Origin: an uncultured Lachnospiraceae bacterium
GTDB lineage: Bacteria > Bacillota > Clostridia > Lachnospirales > Lachnospiraceae
Direction: 5' to 3'
Assembly: GCA_905197485.1 (NCBI GenBank)
Contig: CAJJYZ010000004.1
Location: 1-64,000, forward strand
DNA: 64,000 nt
The position numbers were made by a program, and so were the translations under genes. Under the pieces are notes generated by a model. That model was given only the letters and a program-made list of their open reading frames with translations, did no database searches and was not told the DNA's origin. Shown piece after piece: positions 18,192 to 26,297 of this stretch; the stretch's first letter is position 1, and the number at the start of each line of letters is the position of its first letter.

Positions 18192-19415
18192 CTAGGAACG
18201 ATAATCCGCGTTGATTTCAATGTAACCATGGGTCAAATCACATCCCCAGGCTGTCGCTTCCTGATTCCCCATCTTCACATCTGCAGTCGCTGTCACAACA
18301 GACTGTGACAGAATCTCCGTCGCCTTCTCCTCGCTGAAATCTAACGCCACGCCGTTCTCGGCAATCTGAATCTTCCCTGCTTCGCTCTCGAAGAACAGGT
18401 CTACTTTTTCCGGGTCAAACTGCGCGCCGGAGTATCCCATCGCACAGATAATCCGTCCCCAGTTCGCATCATGTCCGGCAATCGCTGTTTTTGTAAGATT
18501 GGAACATGCGACTGATTTTGCAAGTTTTACCGCCGCTTCTTTTGTTTCTGCTCCGACAACATGAACTTCAAACAGAGCGGTTGCCCCTTCTCCATCTCCC
18601 GCAATCTTCTTCGCCAGATACTCGTTGACCGCATGAAGCGCTTCCCGGAAGATTTCATATGCCTCGGTTCCTTCCTGAATCGTCTCGTTTCCCGCCATTC
18701 CATTGGCAAGCACAAGCACCGTATCGTTTGTGGAAGTATCTCCATCCACCGAAATCATGTTGTAAGTATCATCCACATCCTCGCTCAACGCCTTCTGAAG
18801 CGCCTCTTTCGTGATTGCGGCATCTGTCGTAATGAAGCTTAACATGGTACACATATTCGGATGAATCATACCGGAGCCTTTCGCCATTCCTCCGATGGTA
18901 ACAGTCTTTCCTTGAATCTCCACCTGCACCGCCAGTTCCTTCTCACAAGTATCCGTTGTCATGATTGCCTTTGCCGCTTCATTGCCGGCTTCCATCGACC
19001 CACACTTCGCCTCTGCCAGCATGGAAACTCCTGCTTTGATTCTGTCTATCGGAAGTTGTTTCCCAATAACTCCGGTAGAACCAAGCAGCACGCTATCCAC
19101 CGGAATATTGAGGGCTCTTGCCGCTTCCTTTGCGGTCTCTTCGCAATAATGGTATCCTTCCTGTCCGGTACATGCATTGGCGATTCCGGAATTCACGATA
19201 ATCGCATGTACGCAACCGCCTTCCTTCACCAGCTTCTGGTCCCATGTAACAGGCGCCGCCTTTGCCACATTCGTTGTAAATGTTCCGGCTGCCACACATG
19301 GCGCCTCACTGTAGACGATTGCCATATCCGTCCGTCCCTGATACTTAATCTCCGCCGCAACTCCTGCCGCCTCAAATCCTATAGAAGCCGTTACGCCTCC
19401 TTGTATTTCTTTCAT
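18192..19415 (-). CDS. argJ: Bifunctional ornithine acetyltransferase / N-acetylglutamate synthase
   Basis: This 407-residue enzyme moves the acetyl group from acetylornithine to glutamate, and in bifunctional forms also makes acetylglutamate from acetyl-CoA. It is made as a precursor that self-cleaves before a threonine nucleophile. That threonine is Thr190 in KGSGMIHPNMCTMLSF; the usual alanine before it is cysteine here. The GHDANWGRI motif in the beta chain is intact. With argC, argB and argD it completes the recycling acetyl cycle. Confidence 0.95.
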   Translation of the reverse strand: MKEIQGGVTASIGFEAAGVAAEIKYQGRTDMAIVYSEAPCVAAGTFTTNVAKAAPVTWDQKLVKEGGCVHAIIVNSGIANACTGQEGYHYCEETAKEAARALNIPVDSVLLGSTGVIGKQLPIDRIKAGVSMLAEAKCGSMEAGNEAAKAIMTTDTCEKELAVQVEIQGKTVTIGGMAKGSGMIHPNMCTMLSFITTDAAITKEALQKALSEDVDDTYNMISVDGDTSTNDTVLVLANGMAGNETIQEGTEAYEIFREALHAVNEYLAKKIAGDGEGATALFEVHVVGAETKEAAVKLAKSVACSNLTKTAIAGHDANWGRIICAMGYSGAQFDPEKVDLFFESEAGKIQIAENGVALDFSEEKATEILSQSVVTATADVKMGNQEATAWGCDLTHGYIEINADYRS

Positions 19416-19433
19416 TGTCGTGCCTCTCCTTTT

Positions 19434-19877
19434 CTATTGATTAAACGCTGTGATATTCGCTTCATTGAGTGTAAAATCATAATAATTCAAATCCAGACGT
19501 TTCGTCCATCCGATTTCATTCCAGAATGCGTTGCCGATATCATTCTCCGTAAACGCGATGAGACATACTTTGTTAATCTCTTCTTTGCGAAGCGCTTCCA
19601 TCGCTTTTACGACCATGCTTCTCCCGATTCCGCGCATCCGGTATTCCGGGTCTACACAGACATGGTAAAAACATCCTCTTCTCCCGTCATGTCCGCACAG
19701 AATGCTTCCTACGATTTTCCCGTCTTCCTCCGCAACAATGCTCGTGGTCGGATTCCGGCGAAGGAAACGCGCAATCCCTTCCCTCGAATCATCCACGCTT
19801 CGGATTCCAAATCCCTTAATCTTCATCCACAATTCGAAAATCTCATCATAATCATCTATTGTCATTACTCGTATCAT
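19434..19877 (-). CDS. GNAT-family N-acetyltransferase inside the arginine operon
   Basis: This 147-residue protein has the GNAT core: beta-4 VCVDPEYRMRGIG with the acetyl-CoA pyrophosphate loop R-x-x-G-I-G (near residues 86-91), then LIAFTENDIGNAFWNEIGW. It lies between argC (12 bases upstream) and argJ (18 bases downstream), clearly cotranscribed. It could be a dedicated N-acetylglutamate synthase that primes the acetyl cycle, as reported for some unrelated short GNAT synthases, but it may instead modify another substrate. No amino-acid-kinase-like domain is present, so it is not a classical ArgA. Confidence 0.75.
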   Translation of the reverse strand: MIRVMTIDDYDEIFELWMKIKGFGIRSVDDSREGIARFLRRNPTTSIVAEEDGKIVGSILCGHDGRRGCFYHVCVDPEYRMRGIGRSMVVKAMEALRKEEINKVCLIAFTENDIGNAFWNEIGWTKRLDLNYYDFTLNEANITAFNQ

Positions 19878-19889
19878 ACGTCTTTCCCT

Positions 19890-20930
19890 CTACGGAAACA
19901 TTGGTACAAGTTCCAGTCCTTCGGATTCCGGAAGCCCAAACATCAGATTCATGTTCTGTACCGCTTGTCCTGCTGCCCCTTTCACAAGATTATCCATCGC
20001 CCCCATCATAATGATTCGGTTCGTCCGCGGGTCAATCTTAAAATTCACATCCACATAATTGCTTCCTTCTACCCATTTCGTCTGCGGGCAGACGTCCCGC
20101 TCCAATACGCGGACAAATCTTTCTTCATTATAATATCGGTCATACACTTCCTTCACCTCTTCATAAGACACCTTCTTTTTCAAGGACGCATATGCCGTCA
20201 CAAGAATTCCTCGATTCATCGGTACGAGATGCGGAGTGAAATTGATGGTCACTTTTTCACCGGAAACATATCCTAACTGTTCTTCAATCTCCGGCGTATG
20301 TCTGTGCGTCGCGACTCCGTATGCCTTGATATTCTCGTTGACCTCGCAATACAGGTTATCCACTTTCGCGCCTCTTCCTGCTCCCGATGTCCCCGATTTC
20401 GCATCGATGATAATCGTATTCATATCAATCAGTCCTTCTTTTGCAAGCGGATAGATTGCCAGGAAGGAGCACGTCGGATAACATCCCGGATTGGCAACCA
20501 GCCTTGCCTTCTTCACCGCTTCCCGGTTCACTTCACAAAGCCCGTAGACCGCTTCCGGAATCAATTCCGGCGACGGATGGTGAATCTGATACCATTCCTC
20601 ATAAATATTCACATCCTGAATCCGGAAATCCGCGCTCAAATCAATGACTTTTACTTTCGATAATAACTCTTCTTTCATCAAAGACGCACAAAAGCCTTGC
20701 GGTGTCGCAGTAAAAATCACATCCACCTCGTCCGCAAGCGCTTCCATATTATCATCCATGCAGACTGCATCGACTATCTGAAACATATTTTGGTATACTT
20801 CTGCGTATTTCTTATCTATATAACTTCTGGAGCCAAGCCATTTGATTTCTGCATCTTTATGCCCCATCAGTATTCTTACGAGTTCCCCTCCGGCGTATCC
20901 GGTGGAACCGATAATTCCGACTTTTATCAT
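19890..20930 (-). CDS. argC: N-acetyl-gamma-glutamyl-phosphate reductase
   Basis: This 346-residue NADPH-dependent reductase carries out the third step of arginine synthesis. It has the Rossmann motif GIIGSTGYAGGELVRIL, the active-site cysteine in ARLVANPGCYPTCSFLA and the histidine region NFTPHLVPMNRGI. It is the first gene of the arg run, behind a strong promoter (20952-20979) and candidate ArgR boxes. Confidence 0.96.
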   Translation of the reverse strand: MIKVGIIGSTGYAGGELVRILMGHKDAEIKWLGSRSYIDKKYAEVYQNMFQIVDAVCMDDNMEALADEVDVIFTATPQGFCASLMKEELLSKVKVIDLSADFRIQDVNIYEEWYQIHHPSPELIPEAVYGLCEVNREAVKKARLVANPGCYPTCSFLAIYPLAKEGLIDMNTIIIDAKSGTSGAGRGAKVDNLYCEVNENIKAYGVATHRHTPEIEEQLGYVSGEKVTINFTPHLVPMNRGILVTAYASLKKKVSYEEVKEVYDRYYNEERFVRVLERDVCPQTKWVEGSNYVDVNFKIDPRTNRIIMMGAMDNLVKGAAGQAVQNMNLMFGLPESEGLELVPMFP

Positions 20931-20951
20931 TTTCCTATCACCTCACGCTTT

Positions 20952-20979
20952 ATTTTACACCCTCCCATAGATTTGTCAA
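20952..20979 (-). promoter_or_regulatory. argC operon promoter
   Basis: On the minus strand TTGACA (20974-20979) and TAAAAT (20952-20957) are 16 bases apart, with TG immediately before the -10 (extended -10). It precedes the argC ATG by about 20 bases. Confidence 0.75.
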
Positions 20980-20996
20980 GCACACGTCCCGTTTTA

Positions 20997-21030
20997 TCAT
21001 TTTTATACAGAATTTGAAAATATTTATGCA
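20997..21030 (-). promoter_or_regulatory. Candidate tandem ArgR boxes
   Basis: Two AT-rich elements lie just upstream of the -35: TGTATAAAAATGAT (20997-21010 region) and TGCATAAATATTTTCA (21015-21030). Both resemble the ArgR half-site pattern TGNAT-WWWW-ATNCA with mismatches and sit a few bases apart, as paired ARG boxes do. The match is partial and no argR gene is in the window. Confidence 0.35.
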
Positions 21031-21066
21031 AAAGAGCAGAAGTTCCTTTCGGTTCTTCTGCCCTTT
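21031..21066 (-). terminator. Terminator of the polysaccharide deacetylase gene
   Basis: AAAGAGCAGAAG (21031-21042) pairs with CTTCTGCCCTTT (21055-21066) with one mismatch or G-U pair. On the minus strand it ends in CTCTTTTG, just upstream of the arg promoter region. Confidence 0.65.
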
Positions 21067-21074
21067 TCTTACTC

Positions 21075-22334
21075 TTAAAATGAGAAATACTTCACTCCAA
21101 GTTCCAATTTCTGTCCTTTCGCCTCTGCCATTTCACTCACCGTCACAAGCTGAAATCCTTTCTCAATCAGCTTCGGAATCGCTTCGATTGCCGCATCCAC
21201 AGACGTCTTATGAATATCGTGGAGAAGAACGATATCCCCGTCTTTCGCAGACAGGATACTCTCCACCGTCTTCGGCGTGCTCTTCGTTTTCCAGTCCAGC
21301 GTATCCACCGACCAGAGAATCATCGGAAGGCCCACGTTTTGCTTCACCGAATCGTTGATGGCTCCATACGGAGGACGCATAACTGTCGGTCCTGTTCCCG
21401 CCGCGTTTTTGATATAATCCGATGTAGTCTGTATCTCCTTTTTGATTCCTTCGGGACTCAGCTTCGTCAATTGCGGATGACTGGTGGAATGGTTCCCAAG
21501 CTCACAGTTTAATTCCTTCATCTTCTTGATGACATCTCCGTAATTCTTCGCATTATTTCCCAACATAAAGAACGTCGCTTTCGCATGATATTTCTTCAGC
21601 GTCTCCAGAAGCCGGTCCGTATCTTTTCCCGGTCCGTCGTCAAACGTCAGGGCAATCATCGGTTTCGTCGGGTCCAGACCGATGAATTTCTCCGATTGCA
21701 ATACACCGTCGTCTCCGAATACATACTCTTTATTCCCCTGCTTCATCTTTCCGGTGACCATATTCCCGTCCGCATCAAAATAATATCTGGCGTCGCTTAG
21801 CGCGACAAATTCATTTGCCGCATAGTTTCCATCCGCTTTTCTGAATTTCTTGCCTTCCCAGTCTCCATACTTATTCTTTACGAGAAGCGTTCCGTTCTTC
21901 GTCTGGATTTCTACTTTATCCTTCCACTCCCCCTCCAGCTTCTTCTTCGTCTCATCCGTCAATGTGACGTTCAGAGAATACGTTCCTTCCGTCATATTGT
22001 CCGCCTTGTTCTCTATTCGGTAGTGTTCTCCCCTTTTTATCTCTTTCACCAAGTCTCCTACCGTATATCCTGACTTCCGGTTAAGAACCGTCTTCTCATC
22101 CCCATTTAAGAGAATGCTCACCTTCAATTCAGGAATCTCCTGTTCCTGCCGAATAGTCACCGGTTCCGCCTGAATAGCGATAACCGCCTTCTCAGCAAAT
22201 GCCATCGTCACCAGTTTTACTGCCGCGACTCCGATTCCGATGCAAAGACAAATCCCCAAAAGCATCATTCCCAATGCCTTTCTTCTTTGTCTTCTCCTTC
22301 TTGTATTTCTTCTTTTCCCTTTTTTATTCATCAT
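21075..22334 (-). CDS. Membrane-anchored polysaccharide deacetylase
   Basis: This 419-residue protein has a very basic N-terminus (MMNKKGKRRNTRRRRQRRK), one TM helix (about 24-45) and an extracytoplasmic part. The middle has a sequence of the cell-wall-binding repeat style (YYFDADGNMVTG, residues 188-199). The C-terminal NodB domain has motif 1 TFDDGPGKD (metal-binding Asp), motif 2 HSTSHPQL, motif 3 RPPYGAIN and motif 5 LLHDIHKTS, so it should be catalytically competent against N-acetylated wall glycans such as peptidoglycan. It lies 39 bases after the ABC permease with no terminator between, so readthrough from the gntR operon is possible. Confidence 0.88.
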   Translation of the reverse strand: MMNKKGKRRNTRRRRQRRKALGMMLLGICLCIGIGVAAVKLVTMAFAEKAVIAIQAEPVTIRQEQEIPELKVSILLNGDEKTVLNRKSGYTVGDLVKEIKRGEHYRIENKADNMTEGTYSLNVTLTDETKKKLEGEWKDKVEIQTKNGTLLVKNKYGDWEGKKFRKADGNYAANEFVALSDARYYFDADGNMVTGKMKQGNKEYVFGDDGVLQSEKFIGLDPTKPMIALTFDDGPGKDTDRLLETLKKYHAKATFFMLGNNAKNYGDVIKKMKELNCELGNHSTSHPQLTKLSPEGIKKEIQTTSDYIKNAAGTGPTVMRPPYGAINDSVKQNVGLPMILWSVDTLDWKTKSTPKTVESILSAKDGDIVLLHDIHKTSVDAAIEAIPKLIEKGFQLVTVSEMAEAKGQKLELGVKYFSF

Positions 22335-22373
22335 TTGTATCTCCTGCCTCTTTTCCCTTTTATTTCCTCAGAA

Positions 22374-24392
22374 TCAGATTTTTAAGATTTCCGGAATCTG
22401 TCCTTTTCGTATATAGTAATTGTACACATGTCCCATCGTCGTCTCGATTGTGACATACATCCTATCTTCCGAAATATCTCCGATAAATCCGGTCTGCGTA
22501 TAACACAGACTCTCAAGAATCTGCTGCATTTCTTCCGGTTTGATTGTCTTCTGAAGCGTTCTTGTATTCTCTCCCTCTCCTACCTCGTATTCCACCGTCA
22601 TCGTGGAGATGTCCTCCGCCGTCAGACGGCGAAATCCTTTCAACTCTCGATTCAGAAATTCTAATGTTTTCGTAAATTCCTCGTAGATTGGAAAATCGAT
22701 AAAATTATCTTCATTTATAAAGTGAAACTGGGCAACAAGGTTCGCATTTTCAAATACGGAAAATGGCTTTGTCTCCATCTCTTCCTTATATATCTTCAAC
22801 AATTGTTCGGACTGTTCTTCCGAAAGGGATAATCTGTGATGCGTCCCAAAATACAGATTCACAGATTCAAATTCGTACTTTCCTTTCCCAAATAAACCGA
22901 GGTCAAAGTAATTGTCTCTATATTCCCTGTTTGCAAAAAGCGCATCCACGCATCGATAGATTTCTTCATAGTCTACCTGATATTCCCTGTATACTGCCTC
23001 CCCGTTCTTTAAATAATAAGCAATTTCCACAGGAACATATCCGGTTTCTTCCCAAGGAACAATGCCACTCCCCACATGGCTGATTCCGTTTTGCGCAACT
23101 TTATAGATTCTGGAAAAATCGGTCGTGCGCAGCCGCTTCAATCGCATCTTGGCATCTTCATTCTCATGGGCGAGCGAAGACTCGAATACCTCTGTATTGT
23201 TGTTTATCAAATCCACAGACATTGCAACAAGCTCCTCCTGCTTCGGAAGATATGTATCGTATCCAAATATATCAAATTGTAATGCGATGCAGATTGCCAA
23301 CGTTCCAAACGCCGCAATCCCCAAAGATTGCTTCTTTTTCCACAACATTTTGAAATCTGTCGAATATAAAAACTCCACAGCGCAGCATGCAGCTATCGCA
23401 GCAACCACTCCTACGAAACATGCCAAAGCCGGACTCACGTTATTTGCCACATCGTATTGAGACAATATCGTCACAACAAAGAACAGCCCTGTAGAGATTG
23501 CAAAAATCACTTTTATGACCGGTTCTAATATCGGGAATGCTATCGCTCTTCCCGCCGCCTCTGTCGGTCGTCTCCTATACAATACAATTGCCACTGCCAA
23601 AAGAACGATTCCTATCAAAATCAGGAAAAACACCGCTTGATGAATGCTTTCTTTTTTCAAGTAGTTCTCTATCATGTTCAAATGCAAAAATGCGGGCGAT
23701 TCCTCTATCATATGACGTCTCAGACAATAATAGAACGAATCATAACCTCCGACACCATCTACTGGAAAATACGTCTCAAACACCGTCCCCATCAGCATGC
23801 TCTTCAGCGCAGAAATAAACGGATAACATACTTGCAAGAATGCTATCATCAACACTCCCATCAGAAGTTTTCCCGTTATAAGCATTCCAATCACAGTGAG
23901 AACGTACACAATATGATACGAAAGCAGGGAAATCCCTATCACAACTCCCAGCATCTCGAAAGATTGCTCGCTCGTCACTCCCTTGACGCTTCCCAGCACA
24001 TACCGAATCACATAACCCAAAATACATGGCACCATAATCTGCAGAAAGCTGCTCACATAAGAAACAACAAACCATTGCTCCTTCTTCACCGGAAGACTGT
24101 GATAAAAATCCATCTGTCTTCTGGAATGTAAGTATAACGAAGAGGTTATGCCTCCTAACGTTGCTCCAAGAACAATCAGGATTCCCGTCCAACGATTCCC
24201 GAGTTCCACCTCCATAAACCATCGTCTCATAAAATCATGGTCTGTCGCAGACCAGTAAAGAGCATTGTCAATACGCATTGCCGTAATGAGCGGAAGAACA
24301 ATAAGGAAGATTCCCACACTGCCTCCCAGAAGCCAGATTCGCTTTTTGATATCCTCCCGCAATAATTTACGAAAAGAAATGCTTGACGTCAT
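22374..24392 (-). CDS. ABC-2 type transporter permease with a large soluble C-terminal domain
   Basis: This 672-residue protein has about ten hydrophobic segments in its first 375 residues (first at 18-40, last near 360-375) and a hydrophilic region of nearly 300 residues at the C-terminus. The gene starts inside the end of the ATPase gene (26-base overlap), with GGAGG 9 bases before the ATG, so the pair is translationally coupled. The first residues contain HSRRQMDFYHSLPVKKEQWF, a cytoplasmic segment of the kind that contacts the ATPase in this permease group. The tail has no motif I recognise. The cargo is unknown. Confidence 0.78.
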   Translation of the reverse strand: MTSSISFRKLLREDIKKRIWLLGGSVGIFLIVLPLITAMRIDNALYWSATDHDFMRRWFMEVELGNRWTGILIVLGATLGGITSSLYLHSRRQMDFYHSLPVKKEQWFVVSYVSSFLQIMVPCILGYVIRYVLGSVKGVTSEQSFEMLGVVIGISLLSYHIVYVLTVIGMLITGKLLMGVLMIAFLQVCYPFISALKSMLMGTVFETYFPVDGVGGYDSFYYCLRRHMIEESPAFLHLNMIENYLKKESIHQAVFFLILIGIVLLAVAIVLYRRRPTEAAGRAIAFPILEPVIKVIFAISTGLFFVVTILSQYDVANNVSPALACFVGVVAAIAACCAVEFLYSTDFKMLWKKKQSLGIAAFGTLAICIALQFDIFGYDTYLPKQEELVAMSVDLINNNTEVFESSLAHENEDAKMRLKRLRTTDFSRIYKVAQNGISHVGSGIVPWEETGYVPVEIAYYLKNGEAVYREYQVDYEEIYRCVDALFANREYRDNYFDLGLFGKGKYEFESVNLYFGTHHRLSLSEEQSEQLLKIYKEEMETKPFSVFENANLVAQFHFINEDNFIDFPIYEEFTKTLEFLNRELKGFRRLTAEDISTMTVEYEVGEGENTRTLQKTIKPEEMQQILESLCYTQTGFIGDISEDRMYVTIETTMGHVYNYYIRKGQIPEILKI

Positions 24393-25269
24393 ATCCCTTC
24401 ACCTCCATTTCACTAATAAAAATCTCTTCCAGAGAAAGTGGAAGCGCTTCTACAAATACTGGGTCTCTTTCCCTCACCCTGTCCAATATTTCTTCTCGTG
24501 TTCCGCGCGCCGTAAAGCTTAGAAGCGAACCTCTCTTTTCGTGATGAATGATAGAAAGTTCGGCAAGCAGGCGTTCCTCATCCACCGGATTCGCAATAAC
24601 GCATTGCACTTTATGCATATGAAACTTCATATCCTCCATATCTTTCGTAAACAGAATGCCCCCTTTATGAAGCAGCCCTACCGTATCGCAGATATCTTCA
24701 ATCTCCCGCAGATTGTGAGATGCGATAATCGGCGTAAATTCCCGATTCGTCACTTCCAGGGCAAACAGGCTCTTCACCGCCTGACGCATCACCGAATCCA
24801 GCCCGTCAAACGTCTCGTCACAGAACAGATACTTCGTCTTCGTACAAATTCCGAGTAACATGGACACCTGCTTCTTCATCCCCTTGGAAAAGGTCTGAAT
24901 CTTCCTCTCCTGCTCGATATGGAATCGGTCGGCAAGCTCATCGAACTTTTTCTCATCGAATTTGTGATACATCATCTGATAATACTTCTTCATGACTTTT
25001 ACCGTTGCATTCGGAAGAAAATATGCGGTATCCGAAAGAAAACAGATGTCGCTTTTCACCTTCAGATTCTCATACACCGGTTCCCCGTCGATGAGAATGC
25101 TCCCGCAGTCTGCCTTCATCACTCCGCTTAGCATACGCAAAAACGTGCTCTTTCCAGCGCCGTTGCTGCCAATTAATCCAAAAATCTGACCTTCCTGTAT
25201 CGTCGTTGTAATATTATCCACCGCTCTTATCCCCTCAAAGACCTTCGTAAGTTCCCTGACCTCTATCAT
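24367..25269 (-). CDS. ABC transporter ATPase, YtrB-like
   Basis: This 300-residue ATPase has Walker A (GSNGAGKST), a degenerate signature (FSKGMKKQVSMLLGI), Walker B (YLFCDETFDGLD, in which the usual Pro after the catalytic Glu is replaced) and the switch histidine (IASHNLREIED). The ATG at 25269 overlaps the gntR stop in an ATGA, so gntR, ATPase and permease are one unit. Such YtrA-linked ABC systems often respond to wall-active antibiotics in Firmicutes; here that role is inferred from gene order. Confidence 0.87.
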   Translation of the reverse strand: MIEVRELTKVFEGIRAVDNITTTIQEGQIFGLIGSNGAGKSTFLRMLSGVMKADCGSILIDGEPVYENLKVKSDICFLSDTAYFLPNATVKVMKKYYQMMYHKFDEKKFDELADRFHIEQERKIQTFSKGMKKQVSMLLGICTKTKYLFCDETFDGLDSVMRQAVKSLFALEVTNREFTPIIASHNLREIEDICDTVGLLHKGGILFTKDMEDMKFHMHKVQCVIANPVDEERLLAELSIIHHEKRGSLLSFTARGTREEILDRVRERDPVFVEALPLSLEEIFISEMEVKGYDVKHFFS

Positions 25270-25640
25270 ACAAACTCTTCCCCCTTCCAACACATATCCA
25301 GAACTCTCTCACATTCCTTTTTCGTAATCCCCAGTTCCATTCCTTCTTCTAAAATTTCTCGCAATTTATCCAGAAAGTTCTCCTTCTTCTGTTCTAACAG
25401 CTCATCATTCTCCGTCACGAAATTTCCTCTTCCCTTGACCGGATAGATGTATCCTTGCTGTTCCAATGCTGTATATGCTTTCTGAATCGTATTCGGATTA
25501 ATGGAGAGTTCCATGGCCAATGAACGAACAGACGGCATCTGACTTCCAGGCGGTAAAATGCCTTTCAGAATCAATGTCTGAAAGCGTTCTACAATCTGCT
25601 CATAGATTGGAGCCCGATTCTGATAATCAATTGTAATCAT
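25266..25640 (-). CDS. GntR-family (YtrA subfamily) transcriptional regulator
   Basis: This 124-residue repressor has an N-terminal winged helix (YEQIVERFQTLILKGILPPGSQMPSVRSLAMELSINPNTIQKAYTALEQQGYI) and only a short C-terminal helical tail, which defines the YtrA subfamily. The ATG at 25640 is preferred because GGGAG lies 6 bases upstream; upstream in-frame codons would run through the operator. It precedes the ABC genes and most likely represses its own operon through the inverted repeat at 25662-25690. Confidence 0.9.
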   Translation of the reverse strand: MITIDYQNRAPIYEQIVERFQTLILKGILPPGSQMPSVRSLAMELSINPNTIQKAYTALEQQGYIYPVKGRGNFVTENDELLEQKKENFLDKLREILEEGMELGITKKECERVLDMCWKGEEFV

Positions 25641-25661
25641 AATATCTCCCTTCCACCGTTT

Positions 25662-25690
25662 CAAGTGTACTACGATTATTAGTACACTTG
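25662..25690 (-). promoter_or_regulatory. YtrA-type operator: perfect 11-bp inverted repeat
   Basis: CAAGTGTACTA (25662-25672) and TAGTACACTTG (25680-25690) form a perfect 11-base inverted repeat with a 7-base centre, 3 bases downstream of the -10 hexamer and thus over the likely transcription start. This is where a repressor would block the polymerase. Confidence 0.75.
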
Positions 25691-25692
25691 AC

Positions 25693-25721
25693 ATTATATG
25701 ACAGCCGACTCGACATTGCAA
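25693..25721 (-). promoter_or_regulatory. Promoter of the gntR-ABC operon
   Basis: TTGCAA (25716-25721) and a consensus TATAAT (25693-25698) are 17 bases apart on the minus strand. The promoter overlaps the 5' end of the plus-strand hypothetical gene. Confidence 0.8.
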
Positions 25722-26198
25722 CATTATTTTCCCATTTTTCCTGATTTTTCATGTGTCAAAGATTCTATTGTACACACCTATTCCGAAGAAGACTACGATT
25801 CGTTTTCCAAAAGGAAAAAAACTCGAATCTATGATAAAGTTGGCGGAAAGATGGAAGGTGACATCCCACCCCTTTTCGTCAATCAAGGCGAAACGATTGC
25901 ACACTTCTCATTCCAGGATGGAACAAGCCATGACATCACTCCAACAGAACCTCCTACTATCCGTATCCGCGAACATGTAGTGGTACTTCCGGACGGTTCT
26001 CAACGGGTTCTTGTTCTTGAAGATACTCTTTCTTATGATGACGATGGCTATTATTTTGATTTCTACGGTTTGCATCCCGTAGAATCCTCCGAGTATCCTT
26101 CTGTTACTTTAGAAATCACATACTCCTATGGGGAAGACGAAACCAATCACGTCGTATCGGTTACCGCGCTCAACTCAATCCATGATTCTCTCGAGTAA
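25698..26198 (+). CDS. Hypothetical acidic protein, uncertain start
   Basis: I do not recognise this protein. The frame is open for 166 residues from ATG 25698, but that ATG lies inside the gntR promoter and has no RBS. An internal ATG at 25851 (MEGDIPPLF) would give 115 residues behind a weak GGCGGAAAG. The frame upstream of 25851 already reads like protein (EEDYDSFSKRKKTRIYDK), so the gene may be the 3' remnant of a longer one, or may use a non-ATG start. The product is hydrophilic and acidic, with no signal peptide or membrane segment. The C-terminal half looks rich in beta-strands (RIREHVVVLPDGSQRVLVLED, YPSVTLEITYSYG). It ends before a very strong terminator. Confidence 0.5.
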   Translation: MTADSTLQHYFPIFPDFSCVKDSIVHTYSEEDYDSFSKRKKTRIYDKVGGKMEGDIPPLFVNQGETIAHFSFQDGTSHDITPTEPPTIRIREHVVVLPDGSQRVLVLEDTLSYDDDGYYFDFYGLHPVESSEYPSVTLEITYSYGEDETNHVVSVTALNSIHDSLE

Positions 26199-26230
26199 AA
26201 TGGGGATATCGGAAAACAGATAACTTCAAA

Positions 26231-26278
26231 CAGGGGAGGATTTGACTCATACAAGTGAAATCCTCCCCTGAAATTTTT
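26231..26278. terminator. Strong terminator between convergent genes
   Basis: CAGGGGAGGATTT (26231-26243) pairs perfectly over 13 bases with AAATCCTCCCCTG (26258-26270), then AAATTTTTA on the plus strand. It ends the hypothetical gene and may also stop the minus-strand dipeptidase transcript. Confidence 0.88.
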
Positions 26279-26297
26279 ATGAAAAAGAGAAAAAAGA

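Noticed and set aside
18861..20276. A 471-codon open frame on the plus strand across the arginine operon
   Set aside because: It lies antisense to argJ, the GNAT gene and argC, has no family similarity and is rich in His, Arg, Ser and Cys as expected for a reversed high-quality coding region.
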